A DNA stretch of 64,000 nucleotides from Formicarius rufipectus (taxonomy: Eukaryota > Chordata > Aves > Passeriformes > Formicariidae): contig VXAU01004951.1 of the NCBI GenBank assembly GCA_013399695.1, forward strand, positions 1 to 64,000. Direction: 5' to 3'. This document shows, in pieces, positions 58,440 through 64,000 of this stretch. Made by a program: the position numbers and the translations under genes. The notes below the pieces were generated by a model. That model was not told where the DNA came from and did not search any database. It worked only from the letters and a program-made list of their open reading frames with translations. Within the stretch, counting starts at the first letter, position 1, and each line of letters opens with the position of its first letter.

Positions 58440-58920
58440 TTCCTTAGCTCGCTTACTACTTGCCAAGACACCTTCGTTGTGTACACTGTGATTATACCGA
58501 AGATACCAGCAAAAGCCCCTCATCAGCTATTCTGGCTTTGTGACTACAGAAACAGCAAATGATAAGGTCTCTCCTATTTCATAAACATAAATGTCACGGG
58601 TCTTATTCTGCAATGCTTCTGAACTCCGCACTTACTTTGAAACCAATGGGAGCTCTGAGCACAAAGCAACTCCCGAATAATCACAGTCTGTCAGCTCTAT
58701 AATGTCACAAAGTATTCCATGTGTGCAAATATTTGGATTATTATTTATTGGGTGTCCACAAAGTGCAAATATCAATCTGCCCCAGAGATACATTATGACT
58801 TTCCAGGGTGGGAGGATGGGGGAGTGCACTGCATGCTCATAAGATAGCCACGCGCCTGATACCAGTGCTGAACGCTTGTGATAATACCCGCTGCTTTTCA
58901 AGTCCTTTCCATCAAAGGAT
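58440..58920. promoter_or_regulatory. Candidate conserved non-coding block
   Basis: Retains scattered CpGs and has two gtgcaaatat words 40 bp apart (58723-58732 and 58763-58772), both carrying TGCAAAT. Part of it (58600-58670: 'tattctgcaatgcttctgaa', 'ccaatgggagctctgagcac') resembles an old sauropsid repeat with an 'aatgggag' core. Regulatory function is inference; an exapted repeat is possible. Confidence 0.3.
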
Positions 58921-61900
58921 TTAAAAAATGTTCATGAATTAAGGCTGACATTTTCATTTAGGGGTGGCAGATGGGTGGAGGCAGTGCATCTCTAATTTGA
59001 GCCACTCTAGATCTGACTTCCAGAAAACTTTCTCTCTGTAATTTCCATTTGAAATTGGAGTCCTTGGGCGAAATTAAGAGATAACTCACAGACCCACTTC
59101 TTTACAGCCTGCAGGGACTCACTCTTTAACCAGTTTGCTGCTCCTCCCATCTCCTTTGTTTACCGGTTTCATCTAATCACGCCTTTCCTGAAGGCTATCC
59201 AAGGCCACTGAGGTTTTGACTGTGCATTGCTTGATGGAGTTGGATGCTAAAGCCAAGTGAAGCTCTTAGTTGTATTTCTTACAACTAGTATTTGAATTTA
59301 CTAAGCACCTCTAGCTCTGTCTCAGAGTCTGAAAACTCAAGACATTGCTAGGGAAGGTGATCTACAAGTAAGTGACAGATGCAGTTAGGTAACCCAATTG
59401 TCTTGGCTCACAGACTTGGACTCTCATTCCAGAACCTTCTTTCATGGCAGGTGACACTTGTTGATCTGTGAGACTAGTTTTTCACTTCTTTGTCTTGATA
59501 TGAGGCAATGAGATGTGAATTATGAAAGCAAATATCGGCTATGCTGAGAAAAACTTGCCCTTTCCATTGTTATCAGTTGCAAGTTGATTCTGAGATTGGT
59601 CTCCTTCCTTCTTTTTATTTAAACTTCTGGCACTTTCAGTATCCAGAAGGAAATATTTTATTAGAAAGATTAGTGTCTCGGATGCCTTGTGGCACCCTCT
59701 GACCAGCAACAAAGCACATCACAAATTAAAAATGGAGAGGACCCCCTCAGGGAGCAAAGAAATGGAACCAGTAGGAAATTTCTTTTTGACTTCTTCTGGG
59801 TCTGCATGCTTTTTCAATGTCTGTACTGTTAGCAATTCTTATAGCTCTGTGTCTTAAGGCCCTGCTGTCTGTCATGTGTAATGCACATCATACACTGTTG
59901 GTGAGCAAACAGCTTCAGCTAATATAGGAAGCTCCCCCAGACTTTTTTTGCTAAATCCATAGTATGAAGATTCAGAACTCCTCCGCTGAAATTCCTGGTG
60001 TTTCATAGGCGAGAGGAAGATCTCTAATGTACCTGCCATGGAGGGTTAGAGATGTAACAGCTCACAGCTGTTACTCAGGGTTCATGCAGCAGAGCTCATG
60101 TGCACACTTGATCTGTTTCAGTGCAAAGACAAGCAGCTTAAAAAAAGTTTGTGCTGTGAAAGATTTGGAGGGGGGAACACTAAAGCGCAGTTCCCACATC
60201 CCAGCTGGGGACTGTGTTCTCTATTAAAAGGAAATAACAGAGCTAAACCTGGTAGCTTGAATCACTCTACTGGATTTCTTAGTGGATATTTGTACCTTTA
60301 GTACCACCTTATGTCCTCTTCACATAATGGCTGAAACTAAACCCATCACTGTCTGCTTCATGGTGCAGAGTAATGGAGGAGTGGAATTAATGCAAGGATA
60401 AACTGAAGGCTTGCCATAGCCCTATCCTTTTCCTTCAGCTTCATGGCTTGGAGAGTAAAGAGATGGAAAATACATCAATGTGGTTCAGAGTTTGGCCAGT
60501 CAAACAGAAAGAAGACCCAATTGAATAGATAATTGCACTGGGAGATAGCAGAGAAGAGACTTCCATAACTGACTCTACTACTTCTCTTGCGCCACAAGTC
60601 ATTGTAAGATTTCCCCCTTCCCATCTTGTCTCATGGATGTGGGAAAAAGATTTTCACTGCACATAAAATGTGCAGCATGACCAGTTTTGGATTTCAGTGG
60701 TGAATAAAAGGTAATGCTATTATGTAAGCAGTCATAATAACAATAATTAGTATTATTATTCTAAATAAAGAATAATTTTTTCTTAGCAGGGGGCAAGTCA
60801 GCCAGGCTAAATTCAATTTCTCCTGAGGGATTCCAAGAAATTGCCTCAAATTTCTTCACTCTTGCTTCAATTTTTATACTGTACATTGCTCGGGAAGTAC
60901 ATGATTGTAGCTATGACTGTATTTTTAGCTCTTTGACTCAGAGGATGGCTCACCATATTTAGGTATAGAGTAAAGCAGTCTTTCCCTTCACATGTTATTC
61001 TGCTGCCTGCTCTCCCTCTAGGTGTACTCTCTAGCTTCTCCATCCTTTCCTTAACAGCTCCTATGAACACAGTTCTATTGTAGCTTCTTCATGGTCTCCC
61101 TCTTTCCATCCAAACTTTCACAGTGATTTTTTTATAGCTTGAAGCACTGTAGCACTGCCAGTCCATCAATTTGTAAAATGCCTCCATGGCTCTGTCTATA
61201 AGATGTGTTGGGATTGTTTTGTTCATTGCAAATTTGTTCCCTGCTGTCATAGGCACCTGGCTGTGTTTTCCTCATGGCTACAGTAGGGATGTGTCAGAGA
61301 TCTGAGCAAATCTTCTTTGCACATTGGCTACAGCCAGCCTCAAACCTGACTGTGAAGAGAACACAAGGGCAAATTAGAGATATGGCCTAGACAAGCGTTT
61401 ATGTGTGTGTGTACAACACTCTTTGGAAGCTGGTACCAAGTCTACAAACTTTAAAGCTGTCATCACTCGGGAATACGGCTGGGTATGTTGCTGTGCCTTG
61501 ATCCAGATATTTGAGAAAGCCATAAAAGAGAGTAATGCTATTATTTTTGAGCCACAACTAATCTATCAATAAAACAGAGATTGGTGAAGAAACTTCGTTT
61601 CAGGGAACATCAATGATCACTCATTTAGACACAACTAAGGACCTGAAACGGAGAAACTTGAAACATGACATCTTAAAATAAAATACCTTAAAATAGAAAA
61701 AATAAAACTGTGACACCAGGATTTCTCAGGAAGCATATGAAACACAGACAAAGATAGAGAAATTATTTATTTGGGATGTGCTTCTAGTCTCCAGAGATCG
61801 ACAGTTTATGGCTAGCTGTGTCAGCCACTGTTCAGCCTCCTGAACAGATACTCAACAGGTACTCCATATTGTTTAGCTCCACTTGAAGAGTCTAATTGTT

Positions 61901-63012
61901 TTTATGGTGGCTTTTCTGCCCCATATAGAACAAGGTCCTCCCTCTACGACATCACACTCCTCAGTTTATCTGCTGTGGCTAGTTGACAAATTCTGGGTGT
62001 TTCAGCAGCCTTGGGAAATAGACTAAAACAGAAAGTATGGTTTTCCTTTGATGAAATGTAAACCTGATTAACATTCTGAAAAGCCAAGTCGGGGATTTTT
62101 TTTTTTTTATTATTATTATTCCCAGCCCCTGTTACATGTGCCAGCTACCTCTGGGGATGTTGCTGGACAAGGTTCTATTCTTTCACTGGGCTATTGACTA
62201 CCTGCCAAATAAGATTTCTCTTCAATCGAACACTTCTGAAGATTTAGGCACTGTCTCTATCCCAATTGGTGGTGTCTAATAAAACAGCTCTGTTCAATTG
62301 CTACACCTTCCCTGGGTCATGGGGGAAGTTAACTGTGTGGGACTACTAACACCCCATAAAGATACTTTCTTAGCTTTAAAACACACTGCTCTGAAACATC
62401 AGCAGCACCGTGGTGATGGGCTGTCTAAAGGTTGCTGTTGTGAGCAGTTGCATACTGCTGACCCTTTGCAAAACAAAACAGACTGTGCCTAAAAAGGAAA
62501 GCTGCAGGGCAGTGCTGAAAATCTCACATACAGGCAGTTCCCATGACCTAGGCAAACCACAGACACACTAGCTACACCTGCACTTACAGAGAATAGCATG
62601 CTGAGCTCATCACCTCCTAAATTTTATGTCCTGATTTATCAAGTTTTATGGCAGCAAAGATGATTATTTGCATAATAATGTGGCCTATAGAAATGAAGTA
62701 ATTCTCTGACTACTGTAGATTGATGCTCTTTCATCTTATTGTTCAATAAATATTGGGCTTTGGTTCTCCAGCGCTGAGGGAAGGTTTGTGAGTTTGTGCT
62801 GCAAATAACATAACTTGACTTATTGCAGTGGACCTTCACCGAATTAAGCAATGTGGGCATCTCTTCCAACACCATGAGAACTGAAATGTGGAAAGTCACT
62901 GTGTTTCCACAGAGATCTGACAAATGCATGGTTAGCTCTGCACATTACCAAACTGTCCTTATACCAACAGCCACGGTACAGCATAACTTTCAGACTGGAT
63001 TGGATACATCAC
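58921..63012. other. Non-coding stretch, no gene recognised
   Basis: Short frames only. Holds a 9-bp inverted repeat gtaacagct/agctgttac at 60054-60074 (3-nt spacer) and a T12 plus (ATT)n patch at 62098-62120. No gene or mobile element supported. Confidence 0.5.
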
Positions 63013-63222
63013 AAAAAGTTTCTTCACAGAAAAGATGGTCAATCGTTGGAACAGACTGACCAGGGAAGTGGTGGAGAAACCATCCTTAGAGGTATTTTAA
63101 ACACATGCATATGTGACAGTTACGGTTTTTATGGTGAACTTGGCAGTGCTGGGTTAGTGGTTGGGCTTGATGATTTCAGGGGCCTTTTGCAACCTGATCG
63201 TATTGATCACTGAAACAATTAT
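63013..63222 (+). mobile_element. CR1 LINE 3' end, well preserved
   Basis: In order: 'tttcttcacagaaaagatgg', 'ttggaacagactgaccaggg', 'aagtggtggagaaaccatcc', 'ttagaggtatttt', 'gtgaacttggcagtgctggg', 'gttgggcttgatgatttcag', 'gggccttttgcaacctgat'. This is the end of CR1 ORF2 and the 3' region, in order, with fewer differences than other CR1 pieces here. It lacks a clean terminal ATTCTATG repeat (ending 'gtattgatcactga'). The 5' truncation is typical of CR1. Confidence 0.85.
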
Positions 63223-64000
63223 GTTCTGGTCTATGTAAAGTTCATAGATGTGGGAACTGTCACTACTGGTTTTAGTCTAATAGAGTAAATTATGAAGATG
63301 GGAGCCATGTTCCTTTGCTTCTTTCCAAATTCATAAATTGAAATGGTATGTTTCTGAGTGTGACAGGAAGTCTTTATCCATGCAGTTTGGAAGTCACTCT
63401 GTACTGGACTCTTCTGCTGGGTCCTAGGACACACTGCTTCTGTGGATACTAGTGTTGGTTGGAGAGGGATCCTTTTTCATTTCTATATTGATGAAAAGAC
63501 TGGTGAGCCTTCTCCTAACCTGTGTTACTTGAAGAGTCCCAGCAGCAGAATAATGGACCCCAAATATGGCATGGCAGACAAAAGAAAGCACAAGAGTTGT
63601 GAGTGCTCACTTTTTTTCCCATTAGTCTAATATAAACAGGACATGAATGTGTGTTCCTGCCTCAAATATTTGCTGTCTGTTGCTCTTACATGACAAATTA
63701 TGACTGAGTCCTGTCTATACTACAGTTAACAATCTTTTCATTTAATGTGTGCCAACAAACACTGGGAAAAATAGCCTCCAAAATGCTGAAAGATATTGCA
63801 AAACCAAAGGCAACCATCTTCTCCTTGTCCTTTTTATAAGGACAAAATTTAGCAGGTTTTAGTCATGGGAGACATTCACTGGGATAGGTTCTGCAATGGT
63901 AAGGGCATAGATTTCCTGGAGCAGACCAAGTAGGGAGGGAGCAGTCTCCAACACTGGTGTTTTCTTAAGAACATGATCAGACTAGTATGGTGACAATGGT
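63223..64000. other. Non-coding stretch, no gene recognised
   Basis: Frames of 62-67 codons only; no domain or repeat recognised. Confidence 0.5.

Overview
The window looks like bird (or at least sauropsid) nuclear DNA from a gene desert or a very long intron. Signs of this are several CR1 LINE fragments including diagnostic 3' tails, a solo LTR whose termini resemble an abundant avian endogenous-retrovirus family, ancient amniote MIR-type SINE copies with the typical 'gcctcagtttcc / gataataat / gagatcc' order, AT-rich base composition, strong CpG depletion and common vertebrate microsatellites. Isolated N characters at 39375 and 41216-41218 mark a draft assembly. I found no protein-coding gene, no tRNA or rRNA, no CRISPR array and no operon. 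Open frames reach at most 211 codons; none carries a domain I recognise except fragments of retrotransposon ORFs.

Layout. 1-383: the 3' end of a non-LTR retrotransposon that is not CR1-like, with a C-terminal Cys/His finger and a frameshift. 0.4-22 kb: unannotated non-coding sequence with a homeodomain-site cluster (8.33-8.42 kb), a nested AT-rich inverted repeat (10.90-11.01 kb), an old CR1-type tail (12.54-12.70 kb) and AT-rich enhancer-like stretches (15.8-16.0 and 18.7-18.85 kb). 22-24.7 kb: AAAAC and CTAT microsatellites and an antisense MIR-type fragment. 27.8-32.4 kb: CR1 debris, including an endonuclease piece and an ORF2 linker piece. 33.9-46.4 kb: MIR-type copies, four of them on the same strand within 6.2 kb, interleaved with long A/T homopolymer tracts and the assembly gaps. 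46.9-49.6 kb: CR1 3' ends on both strands and a CpG-retaining block. 49.2-51.6 kb: the most structured part, a roughly 135-bp element present twice 2.2 kb apart, the second copy set among several palindromes. 55.5 kb: a 10-bp minisatellite. 57.06-57.64 kb: the solo LTR on the minus strand. 58.4-58.9 kb: conserved-looking non-coding block. 63.0-63.2 kb: a well-preserved CR1 3' end.

There is no set of genes working together here. What could be functional is regulatory: several blocks have features often seen in conserved non-coding elements (retained CpGs, clustered TAATTA or ATGCAAAT sites, long dyads). Conservation cannot be measured from one sequence, so these stay candidates. The best candidate for something undescribed is the duplicated, palindrome-rich block at 49.2-51.6 kb, followed by the 106-bp nested inverted repeat at 10.9 kb.
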